Position numbers and translations under genes: made by a program
Source: Verrucomicrobiota bacterium
Lineage (GTDB): Bacteria > Verrucomicrobiota > Verrucomicrobiia > JABWAM01
Direction: 5' to 3'
Assembly: GCA_023269615.1 (NCBI GenBank)
Contig: JAHFSY010000034.1
Span: 1 to 48,458, forward strand
Length of the DNA stretch: 48,458 bases
In this document: positions 17,111-24,379 of the stretch, piece by piece
Layout of the letters: every line of letters starts with the position of its first letter
Numbering within the stretch: position 1 is the stretch's first letter
The notes under the pieces: generated by a model
The model's database searches: none
The model's input: the letters and a program-made list of their open reading frames with translations, nothing else
Told to the model about the DNA's origin: nothing

Positions 17111-18241
17111 TCATGCTTCACGCACAAAAGGCCAGTTCACGTTCGCGGAGGCTTTTCCACGATTCCCATGAAAGACCACACGTCCTTTTTCAAAGCTCAC
17201 ATGTTTCACGCGATCGAACCCTCTCGGCACACGTGACACGCCCATGATGTAACGGATGGATGTCGGCTTTCGGGCGTCGAACCGCAGGGAAGTCGGCACG
17301 CCTCGCCGCGTCCATGTATTGGGTTGAGCCGAGCCTGCCATGCCTTCCCCGTAGAAACAGGTCACGTCTTCGAGGCCAAGGACGTTGAGGTGGCGTCCCT
17401 GCCAGGGTTTGGAATAGGTGCCCCCATTTGAAAACCAGATCATCGTCTGGCGGAGCACTCGTGGATCTCGAAGTGCGAAATAGAGCCAGCCTTCCTCGGG
17501 GAAGGTGACGGTGTTCCATGCCACTTCCCGTTTCGGATCAGCCAGAATGTGGATCACATCGGTGAAGCCCCTTCGGCTTGGGTAAACGGAGAGATCACTT
17601 TTCCCTCCATAGATAAGCGGAACCTTGCCCAGTTTATGGAAGTTGAAGCCTGTCTTGAGACCGCAGTAAAGCTGGTCTTCGGGTTTGCCGAGGAGGTGGG
17701 CGCTGGTGGAACCCCGGAGAAACGGGCTCAAGGCGATGTTCCCGCGCGAGTGGCATTCAAGGTTGGGATGGTGGCCTGGACAATTCGGGCCGCTCATGCC
17801 CCGGACAATGTGTTCCTGGTAAATCACATTCTCGCCGTCCCGAAGCATGACTCGCTTGGTCACGTGACCGCGACGCACGCGCAACGGCATTTCGAGCGTC
17901 AGGCAATGCTCCCCATCGCGGGATTCGGAGGAGGCAAATTTCCATCGTCCGTTGGCTGTCTCGCCGTGCAGGAGATGTTGCTCGCCGCGAAACGGCTTGA
18001 CGTTTCCGCCAAATGGCAGGCAGAAAAAATCGCCGCGCAACACCTTGAGGATCGGGAGGATCGGGCCGGGCTTGAATTCCGAGGCAAATTGCGAAATGTG
18101 AAAGGGTCGGATCGGACGCTTGGTGCGATCAAAAGTGACCGGCGCCAGATGCCCGCCCTGGCGCGTGACCGCAAGTTCGACCAGGTTGGAGCGGAGCACC
18201 CAGGAAGGTTCGCCCGCGATGGTGGTGAGTTTGTGGCCCAT
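17111..18241 (-). CDS. galactose-mutarotase-fold protein (aldose 1-epimerase-like)
   Basis: 376-aa beta-rich protein without signal peptide. The N-terminus (LVELAVTRQGGHLAPVTF) resembles the start of aldose-1-epimerase-like folds, where the first strands present a flat sugar-binding face. Later segments FFCLPFGGNVKPFRGEQH and HPNLECHSRGNIALSP carry candidate catalytic Arg and His residues. I cannot assign the standard epimerase acid/base pair, so it may be a binding or carbohydrate-processing paralogue. The neighbouring genes are secreted or sugar-related and on the same strand. It marks the left edge of the carbohydrate region. Confidence 0.6.
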   Translation of the reverse strand: MGHKLTTIAGEPSWVLRSNLVELAVTRQGGHLAPVTFDRTKRPIRPFHISQFASEFKPGPILPILKVLRGDFFCLPFGGNVKPFRGEQHLLHGETANGRWKFASSESRDGEHCLTLEMPLRVRRGHVTKRVMLRDGENVIYQEHIVRGMSGPNCPGHHPNLECHSRGNIALSPFLRGSTSAHLLGKPEDQLYCGLKTGFNFHKLGKVPLIYGGKSDLSVYPSRRGFTDVIHILADPKREVAWNTVTFPEEGWLYFALRDPRVLRQTMIWFSNGGTYSKPWQGRHLNVLGLEDVTCFYGEGMAGSAQPNTWTRRGVPTSLRFDARKPTSIRYIMGVSRVPRGFDRVKHVSFEKGRVVFHGNRGKASANVNWPFVREA

Positions 18242-18311
18242 GCCTCAAAACTAATGACGTCCGACTTTCCGCGCAAGCTCCCTCTTGGATATGCGCTTCT
18301 GCTTGCTGATG

Positions 18312-18410
18312 GTAGGGCGTGCTCGCCGAGCGCGCCATCGTTCCCCATCGGAATCACACATCCACTTTCCACGGGTCATCATTTCGGCGCGTTCGGCGAA
18401 CGCGCCCTAC
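18312..18410. repeat. inverted pair of palindromic GTAGGGCG elements
   Basis: Arms 18312-18336 and 18386-18410 (starting GTAGGGCGTGCTCGCC) are reverse complements with three mismatches. Each arm is itself nearly palindromic around CGCCGA, so each can form its own hairpin. The element fills the gap between two minus-strand genes. Confidence 0.85.
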
Positions 18411-18447
18411 CTCGGAATTTGCAATTTACGGATACGCCCTTTCAAGG

Positions 18448-19149
18448 TTAATTCCGCGTCACTACTTTTTTCCACGGGCCTTCGGGGACGTCGCTGGCTT
18501 CCACGAAGCGCCAGTCGGAATGGCAGGTCCCGTTAAACTTCAGGTAATCGCGGATGCCGGGGGAGACGTCGAGCCCTGCCATTTCCCGGTTGGTGGCGCG
18601 GGGCGCTTCTCCGCCAAAGACGTATTCGTAATCGTCGGTGTACACGGGCCCGACGTCCTGCCATTGGGCGTAACAGGTTTTGCCGCCATGTGTGATCTCG
18701 ATCCACTGGTTCTTGCACACGGAGTGGATTCGGGCGGGTTTTTTCACACGGAAATACTGCAACAATGGGCAGGTATCAAGGTAGCCAGGGTTGCTGATGT
18801 CATTAAAAGGCAGCGCTACATAGAAGGGGTTCTGGCGGGGGCGGAATTTGGCGGGTAGGTAGCCCTTGCGGTTGATGGGGCTGTCGAGCCCCCCAAAGTT
18901 TTCCTTCCAGCGGGCATCCCAGGCGCTGTCCAAGTTGTCTGACCAGCCCGAACGAGGCTTTGCGCGTTCGCCAACCCAGAAAACAGTGGTCAAAATATCC
19001 CTATGGACCGGGGCTTCTTGAATTGCCATGAGCAGGTGCTCCTCTACATCGGAGACCGACTCCTCCTCATGCCGCGAACGGCTGGCGAACGCTGTTTGAA
19101 CGCTTAACATAAACAGTATCAACAGGTTGAGAATGGTTTTTGATTTCAT
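18448..19149 (-). CDS. secreted double-psi-beta-barrel-like protein
   Basis: 233-aa protein with a signal peptide (1-22, MKSKTILNLLILFMLS..AFA). The C-terminal half looks like a double-psi beta-barrel of the RlpA/expansin kind: KTCYAQWQDVGPVYTDD supplies the conserved Asp-x-Gly-Pro, and GLDVSPGIRDYL matches the usual D(V/L)SP.xxxxL helix. Three Cys remain in the mature chain and may form a disulfide. Such barrels act on or bind cell-wall or plant polysaccharides. AAGGGG lies 6 nt before the ATG. The assignment rests on motif reading and needs a profile search. Confidence 0.6.
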   Translation of the reverse strand: MKSKTILNLLILFMLSVQTAFASRSRHEEESVSDVEEHLLMAIQEAPVHRDILTTVFWVGERAKPRSGWSDNLDSAWDARWKENFGGLDSPINRKGYLPAKFRPRQNPFYVALPFNDISNPGYLDTCPLLQYFRVKKPARIHSVCKNQWIEITHGGKTCYAQWQDVGPVYTDDYEYVFGGEAPRATNREMAGLDVSPGIRDYLKFNGTCHSDWRFVEASDVPEGPWKKVVTRN

Positions 19150-19315
19150 AAATTCCCCTTTAAGAGCGTGCAGTCTATGGGCATTACGAGGATTAGCAAC
19201 TAAAAATTTTGACCTATTTGAATAGATTGAGTTTTTTCACAAGATATGGTTTTCGCATAAATTCTGATGTTTGGTGAGCAGTCACGGCCCGGACGGATGC
19301 AACCGCTCGGACGAC

Positions 19316-20278
19316 TCAGATGGGATTGGATGCTTGCGTTTGGCTGGCAATTTCGAAACAGATATCTGCGGAGGGAAGCACTTCCTGGATGGTTGGGTGT
19401 GGGGACACACCTCGTTGCAACGCGTCCACGAACTCGACCACCTCCCCATAGGAGCCGCTTGTGACATCCGGGGGTTCGTCCGGTGGCACACCCGCATCCA
19501 CGACAAGCTTGCCTTGGTGCCAGCATCGAAGCGACGTTTCCATGTGGAATGGCATCGACACACGCGCGATGAATTCATCTCCAATCAATTCGTAGACCTC
19601 CTGTCCCATCCCCGCGGTTGGAAGAATGTCCAGCTGGCCATGGCATCCGTCCGAAAATGTGAATGCAATCTCGTGCCAAGTTGCAGACGTTCGTTTGTCG
19701 CGGTTGATTCTGAGGGAATAGTCCCGTACTTCTCCTGCGATGTGGCGGAGCGCATCCACCGCATGAATGCCGGTGCCCCAGATAAAATCCTCCTCCGTTC
19801 GCGTGCTCCGCATCATGCTTGCTCTCACGTAACGCATGCTTCCCATCTCCCGAGCCCAGGCAATGGCCCGTTTGAGAAGCGGATTGAAACGACGGTTGAC
19901 CGACACCATGTGTGGCGTGCCACTCGCGCCGGCCACATCGGCCAGACGATGCACTTGCTCGCGCGAAATGCCCGGGGGCTTTTCCAGCACACATGGGATT
20001 CCTCGTTTCAGCAAGATCTCGCCCGTCTCGGCGATCTTCGCCACGGGCATCACGCAGACGCAGGCATGGAGCTTCTCCTTTTCCAACATCTCGTTCATGT
20101 CAGTGTAAGCCTGCAAAAAACCAAACTCCCTGCAGAAGTGCCGCGCCCGTTCGGGATCCAGGTCGCAGACCGCCGCGAGGGAGATCTCCGCGGGATTTTG
20201 AGAAGCATAGCGCTTGAGGGGCAGCGCGTGCTCGCTTTCCGAGTGTCGTCCACATCCGATGAGTGCCAGGCGAAGCAT
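19316..20278 (-). CDS. Gfo/Idh/MocA-family NAD(P)-dependent oxidoreductase
   Basis: 320-aa oxidoreductase with an N-terminal Rossmann fold (LRLALIGCGRHSESEHALPL; the acidic residues of AAVCDLDPERA suggest NAD preference), the family EKP motif in CVLEKPPGISREQ near residue 118, and a C-terminal alpha/beta substrate domain with the HAVDALRH segment containing the usual catalytic His. The family oxidises or reduces sugars, inositols and amino sugars. It sits just downstream of gene fragments and of the GH78 gene, all on the minus strand, so a role in rhamnose- or uronate-derived sugar metabolism is plausible but not shown. Confidence 0.88.
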   Translation of the reverse strand: MLRLALIGCGRHSESEHALPLKRYASQNPAEISLAAVCDLDPERARHFCREFGFLQAYTDMNEMLEKEKLHACVCVMPVAKIAETGEILLKRGIPCVLEKPPGISREQVHRLADVAGASGTPHMVSVNRRFNPLLKRAIAWAREMGSMRYVRASMMRSTRTEEDFIWGTGIHAVDALRHIAGEVRDYSLRINRDKRTSATWHEIAFTFSDGCHGQLDILPTAGMGQEVYELIGDEFIARVSMPFHMETSLRCWHQGKLVVDAGVPPDEPPDVTSGSYGEVVEFVDALQRGVSPHPTIQEVLPSADICFEIASQTQASNPI

Positions 20279-20284
20279 GTGACA

Positions 20285-20416
20285 TTACTCCTTGGGTGAT
20301 GACGGGAATGTTTCCGGGTCGGCGAATTGCACCCTGTCCAGCCAGCCGCGCTCCGCAAAGGAGACGAAGAAGTGGTTGGATTCGATGCGGAAGGTCAGCT
20401 TCGATCTGATGTTCAT
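20285..20416 (-). pseudogene. C-terminal relic of an unidentified gene (43 codons)
   Basis: Minus-strand open frame ending in TAA at 20285. It encodes a well-ordered tail with the segments LTFRIESNHFFVSFAERGW and LDRVQFADPETFPSSPKE. An in-frame TGA lies three codons before its only ATG, so what remains is too short and abrupt to be a whole gene. It abuts an aldo/keto reductase N-terminal scrap and ends 6 bp before the Gfo/Idh/MocA start. It reads like the end of a beta-sandwich protein, but no family could be named. Confidence 0.55.
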
Positions 20417-20427
20417 GGGGATTCATG

Positions 20428-20475
20428 GATTTCCGAAACCTTCCAGCCAGTGCGTCCCAATGGGCGGTATTTCAC
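20428..20475 (-). pseudogene. N-terminal scrap of an aldo/keto reductase
   Basis: Minus strand from a GTG at 20475: sixteen codons read VKYRPLGRTGWKVSEI, the stereotyped N-terminus of the aldo/keto reductase family (M-KYR-LG-TGLKVSEIGFG). The match stops at once and a TGA follows four codons later. The rest of the gene is absent, which suggests a deletion joined this start to the unrelated tail at 20285-20416. Confidence 0.6.
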
Positions 20476-20523
20476 GGAGACAGGATGGGTGAAACGATGC
20501 CGGTGTCAAGTGAGGTGCTCGCC

Positions 20524-20704
20524 TCTTGGAGTTGATGACCTCGATGACCGCCGTTCTGAGTGGATGTTTGCAGAAGGTCAGGATGTTCTGCAGATGACGC
20601 TCAAACATCTCGACGACCTTGATCATCGGAGTAAGTTTCGCCCGACGCACCCATTTCGCCCATGGCTCGAAGGCCCCTTTCCTTCCCCGGGCGGATACGA
20701 TCAA
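20524..20704 (-). pseudogene. C-terminal fragment of an ISL3-like transposase
   Basis: About 60 codons on the minus strand read WAKWVRRAKLTPMIKVVEMF then ERHLQNILTFCKHPLR and VIEVINSK. This resembles the end of the DDE domain of ISL3-group (IS204/IS1001/IS1096/IS1165) transposases, where the E-x-(I/L)NSK motif carries the last catalytic Glu. Similarity stops after NSK. No terminal inverted repeats and no N-terminal part were seen, so it is a dead remnant. Confidence 0.6.
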
Positions 20705-20728
20705 CTCTGAGGATGAAAACGGACGCCA

Positions 20729-23263
20729 TCAGCGTTCCAGCCTGGTTTTCAACTGATGAATCCCCGGGCCGACCTCGACCGGGTCGCACCATCGGCCCGG
20801 CAGGCGGACCGTCGCAGTCGTGTTGCACGGGACGATCACCTCCATCGAAAAGGCCCGCCCCTTGATCCGCCATGACACCTCAATCGTGCCGCTCACCGAC
20901 TTGTACGAACCCCGCGCCCACGTAATTCCTCGTCCCGGCGTCGGGCGGACATGAAAATGACTGTACCCGGGCCTCGCCTCGTCAAGGTCAAGGCCCAGAA
21001 TCACACGGTACATCCAATCGCCCACCGCGCCATACGCATAATGATTGAAGCTGTTCATGCCGTCATCCTGGAACCCCTTGTCATGACGCCATCCGTCCCA
21101 ACGTTCCCACATCGTAGTGGCGCCCTGCTTGATCGGGTATCCCCATGACGGAAAATCCTCGTTGAGCAGCAGCTTGTAGGCGAGATCGAGGTGCCCGAAC
21201 CGCGTCAGCACGTCCAGCAGATAGGGTGTGCCCACAAACCCGGTCGAGAGGTGATTGTTGCACTCGTGGATGCGCTGGACAAGACGTGCGACCGCCGCAG
21301 GACGCAGCGACGACGGCAGCAGATCGAAATGCAACGCCAGAATGTAGGCGGTTTGGGAGTCTCCCACCAGACGGCCGTTTCGCGTGACAAACTCCCTGTG
21401 GAACATCGCCCGCATGCGCTTGGATCGCATGCCGAATCGTGCGGAATCCCTTTTCTTCCCGAGAACCCGTGCGATGCGTGACATGAGCCTGGCCACATGC
21501 CCGCTGAAAGCCGTGCCGATCAGATCTTTTGGCGTCGGGTCTGCAATATTCAGCCAGTCGCCGAAACCATGACGTTTCTTGCAATCCACCGTCTCCAGAT
21601 AGTCCATGTACCGGAGCATCGCGCCGTAGCTGCGCTTCAGAATCCGCTGGTCGCCGTAGCAGAGATAGATCGTCCACGGACAAATGATGCCCGCGTCGGC
21701 CCACGCCGGGCCGCCGTCCCCCTTCTTCCCTTCAAACATCTCCGGCGCCATCATCGGGAACGCGCCTGTCCGCGACTGCGCATCCTCGAGATCCAACATC
21801 CACTTGGTGAAGAAGCCGGCGACGTCGGCGTTGAAACAGGCGGTGCGGCAAAACACCTGCGCATCGCCTGTCCACCCCAGCCGCTCGTCACGCTGCGGGC
21901 AATCGGTGGGCACTTCCAGAAAATTTCCCCTCTGCCCCCACCAGATGTTGCTTTGAAGCCGGTTGAGCATCGCGTTTGAGCACTCAAATTTACCCGTCAC
22001 CGGGATATCCGAATGCAGCACGACACCGGTGACTGCGTCAAGCGTCGGGCGCCCCGGATACCCGGTCACCTCGACGTAACGAAATCCATGGAATGTAAAT
22101 TTCGGCTCGTAGGTTTCCCGGCCACCGCCTCGGAGCGTGTAGCGATCCGTGCAACGCGCGGCGCGCAGGCTCGCCGTGTAAATCGTGCCGTCCGGATTGA
22201 GCATCTCGGCAAAACGCAGCGTAACCGTCGTGCCCGCCGGGCCGTCCACCGCCAGCCGCGCCCAGCCCACCATGTTCTGGCTGAGATCAAACACGAACGC
22301 GCCCGGCAAGGGCTCGCTGATGTTCCGGGGCCTGATCTCCCCGGTCCGGCGTACTCGCGGAGACGCGGAGGCGTTGACCGTGATCCGCGGCGGATTGAAC
22401 TTCCGGGACGTCTCCCAGCCGCGCTCCGCAAAACCCGCTTCGCTCCAGCCATCCATTTTTTTCCGGGCATCGTACGTCTCTCCGTGGTAGAAGTCTGAAG
22501 TCAGGATCGGCCCGGTCCGGAGCTTCCACGACTCGTCGCTGACGATCGTCTCCGTGCGTCCGTCACCATGCTCGATGACCAATTGCGCCAGCAGCCGGGG
22601 TGGAGAACCGTAGGGCTTGCGCTTGTGCTGCCAGATGATGGACCCGCAGAACCAGCCCTCGCCGAGTATCGCGCCTATGGCGTTGGATCCCTCACGTAAA
22701 CAACCGGCCACGTCGTAGGTCTGATATTGCGTCCGTTGATGATAGTCCGTCCAGCCCGGGGTGAAGCAATCCTCGCCGATGCGGCAGCCATTGATCCAAA
22801 GCTCGTAAACGCCGAGCGCCGTGACATACACACGCGCCCGCTTGATGGATCCACGCAGGGAAAATTCCTTGCGCAGGTGAGGGCACGGATGGCTCCGATC
22901 GCCCGGAGCCCTCGCCTGGGTGCCGATCCATTGCGCCTTCCAATCCAACCTGGCCAGCAAACCCATCTCCCACCACGCCGCCTCGCTCCAGTCCGACGTG
23001 ATGTCATTTTCGTTCCAGACACGCACTCTCCAAACGTATCGAACCCGCGAACGGAGCTTCCTTCCCTCATACGAGACATGGGTCGTCGCACCCGACTTGA
23101 CCTTCCCGCTGTCCCACACCATCTCTCCGGATCCGCCAGTGACAACGATCTGAAACGCGGTCTGGCGTTGGCCGCGCTCAAGCAGCCAGCCTAACCGCGG
23201 CTGCGGTTCATCAATCCCCAGCGGATTTTGAAAGTATTCACAGCGCAGCTGGACCGGCTCCAT
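20729..23263 (-). CDS. alpha-L-rhamnosidase, GH78
   Basis: 844-aa enzyme that removes terminal alpha-L-rhamnose. The order is that of full-length GH78: N-terminal beta domains with LRCEYFQNPLGIDEPQPRLGW, a carbohydrate-binding beta domain (KRARVYVTALGVYELWING), a further beta domain, then the (alpha/alpha)6 catalytic barrel with DCPQRDERLGWTGDAQVF, whose acidic residues include the catalytic ones, and a C-terminal beta domain. No signal peptide is visible from ATG 23263, so it may be cytoplasmic. The frame is open to 23464, but that extension runs through a conserved non-coding box also found at 27841-27886. The start is therefore placed at 23263 (TAAGG just upstream). Confidence 0.92.
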   Translation of the reverse strand: MEPVQLRCEYFQNPLGIDEPQPRLGWLLERGQRQTAFQIVVTGGSGEMVWDSGKVKSGATTHVSYEGRKLRSRVRYVWRVRVWNENDITSDWSEAAWWEMGLLARLDWKAQWIGTQARAPGDRSHPCPHLRKEFSLRGSIKRARVYVTALGVYELWINGCRIGEDCFTPGWTDYHQRTQYQTYDVAGCLREGSNAIGAILGEGWFCGSIIWQHKRKPYGSPPRLLAQLVIEHGDGRTETIVSDESWKLRTGPILTSDFYHGETYDARKKMDGWSEAGFAERGWETSRKFNPPRITVNASASPRVRRTGEIRPRNISEPLPGAFVFDLSQNMVGWARLAVDGPAGTTVTLRFAEMLNPDGTIYTASLRAARCTDRYTLRGGGRETYEPKFTFHGFRYVEVTGYPGRPTLDAVTGVVLHSDIPVTGKFECSNAMLNRLQSNIWWGQRGNFLEVPTDCPQRDERLGWTGDAQVFCRTACFNADVAGFFTKWMLDLEDAQSRTGAFPMMAPEMFEGKKGDGGPAWADAGIICPWTIYLCYGDQRILKRSYGAMLRYMDYLETVDCKKRHGFGDWLNIADPTPKDLIGTAFSGHVARLMSRIARVLGKKRDSARFGMRSKRMRAMFHREFVTRNGRLVGDSQTAYILALHFDLLPSSLRPAAVARLVQRIHECNNHLSTGFVGTPYLLDVLTRFGHLDLAYKLLLNEDFPSWGYPIKQGATTMWERWDGWRHDKGFQDDGMNSFNHYAYGAVGDWMYRVILGLDLDEARPGYSHFHVRPTPGRGITWARGSYKSVSGTIEVSWRIKGRAFSMEVIVPCNTTATVRLPGRWCDPVEVGPGIHQLKTRLER

Positions 23264-23425
23264 ACGCCTTACAGAACGCGGTATAATCTGGAGATGATGG
23301 TATTTCACAGGATCACAGGGGCGGGTTTCAGGTTTACGCATGGCGCATGATGCGCCGCCTGTCAAATCCCGACGATTTTCGCAGCCGCCTAGGATCTGTG
23401 ATGACGCGTGTGGAAGAACGCCAAG

Positions 23426-23471
23426 CACTGGACGATTGTGCGGATCTTTCGTATAAACGTGCATGGACTCC
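23426..23471. promoter_or_regulatory. 46-bp conserved regulatory box, copy 1
   Basis: 41 of 46 positions match 27841-27886, including blocks CACTGGACGATT, ATCTTTCG and ATAAACGTGCATGGACTCC. It lies between the divergent GH78 gene and pseudopilin 1, 29 bp before the pseudopilin ATG. TGGAC occurs twice, 35 bp apart. Probable binding site of the AraC-type regulator encoded nearby, with promoter elements. Confidence 0.75.
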
Positions 23472-23500
23472 CGTCGGCGATGCGAGGTATGGTATGAGTC

Positions 23501-24325
23501 ATGAAACAGCGAACCATGCCTTTCTGTCGAACGGCCTCATTTACGCTCGTCGAACTTCTGGTGGCCTGCCAGCCGAAGTCCCGCTCAGCGGGACGAAGGC
23601 CAATTCGAACAGCGTTTACGCTGGTTGAATTGCTTGTGGTGATTGCCATCATCTCCATCCTCACCGCCCTGCTGCTCCCGGCGCTGAAAAACGCGCGTGT
23701 TACGGCGAAGCGGGTTGCCTGCATGTCGAACCTCAAGCAGGTCGGCACAGCTCTCGTGATCCTGGCGGATGAGTCGGAGGGTTGGCTGGATGCCAGCCAC
23801 AACAACGGGCTTTATTGGATTTTTTCGATCCAGCCTTATCTCGGGAACCGCGATCCTGCGGCGACCAATGACCTCTACTTATCCTCGGCGCTGATCCGGG
23901 TGCCTTCGGGCAACAAACCCGTGGGCTGTCCGGGCTACGATCCGGCGCAGTGGGGCAACACCTATTTCGGCGTGAACTGCAATTTCTCATATATTTCTAG
24001 CGGGGGCATGCACAGCCTCAAGGAAGTGAGGAATTCCACCACAACGTTCCTCGTTTCCGACCAGTATCTGTCCTGGAATCCCTATGACAACAACCTGTTT
24101 GATGCCACCTGTCACGGCGCATGGGGCAGTGGTTGGGATACCTATGCGCGGCACAGTCCGTCAAAATTCCAAGGTCGCGGGCTGAACATTGTCTTGGTGG
24201 ACGGCCATGCGACGTTTGCCACCAGCAAAGGGAATGGAGACACGACAGCATTATGGTGGAGGTCACACCCTACCCCGGACGCGACATGGTACGGCAGCGG
24301 CACTTACGAGATGTGGGGGCCGTGA
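23501..24325 (+). CDS. pseudopilin 1 (prepilin-type N-terminus, H-x9-DG-like C-terminus)
   Basis: 274-aa type II/IV-pilin-like protein. The functional prepilin signal is [20 protein letters not shown] (residues 38-57): cleavage before Phe39, Glu at +5, then a hydrophobic helix. The body has N-terminal features seen in DUF1559-type pseudopilins ([19 protein letters not shown]), and near the C-terminus is [20 protein letters not shown], an H-x9-DG-like element. Oddity: residues 13-21 hold a second, truncated FTLVELLV, as if the signal had been duplicated. About 70% alike by eye to pseudopilin 2, with the same end GTYEMWGP. It precedes DUF4838 gene 1. It cannot be a major pilin by length; likely an accessory or substrate-linked pseudopilin. 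Confidence 0.87.
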   Translation: MKQRTMPFCRTASFTLVELLVACQPKSRSAGRRPIRTAFTLVELLVVIAIISILTALLLPALKNARVTAKRVACMSNLKQVGTALVILADESEGWLDASHNNGLYWIFSIQPYLGNRDPAATNDLYLSSALIRVPSGNKPVGCPGYDPAQWGNTYFGVNCNFSYISSGGMHSLKEVRNSTTTFLVSDQYLSWNPYDNNLFDATCHGAWGSGWDTYARHSPSKFQGRGLNIVLVDGHATFATSKGNGDTTALWWRSHPTPDATWYGSGTYEMWGP

Positions 24326-24379
24326 AGTGCGCATTTTTAAAATGGAAGAAAGACGACCACCCATGCCCATCCACAACTC

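Noticed and set aside
19243..19262. Third copy of the AraC box (TTTTCGCATAAA)
   Set aside because: Only about 12 bases match, the flanking blocks are absent, and no plus-strand gene follows. Probably chance.
23264..23464. N-terminal extension of the GH78 rhamnosidase reading MHVYTKD
   Set aside because: The same read-through occurs before the AraC-type gene (MHVYAKD) because both pass through the conserved regulatory box. The differences between the copies change residues, so it is DNA conservation rather than coding.
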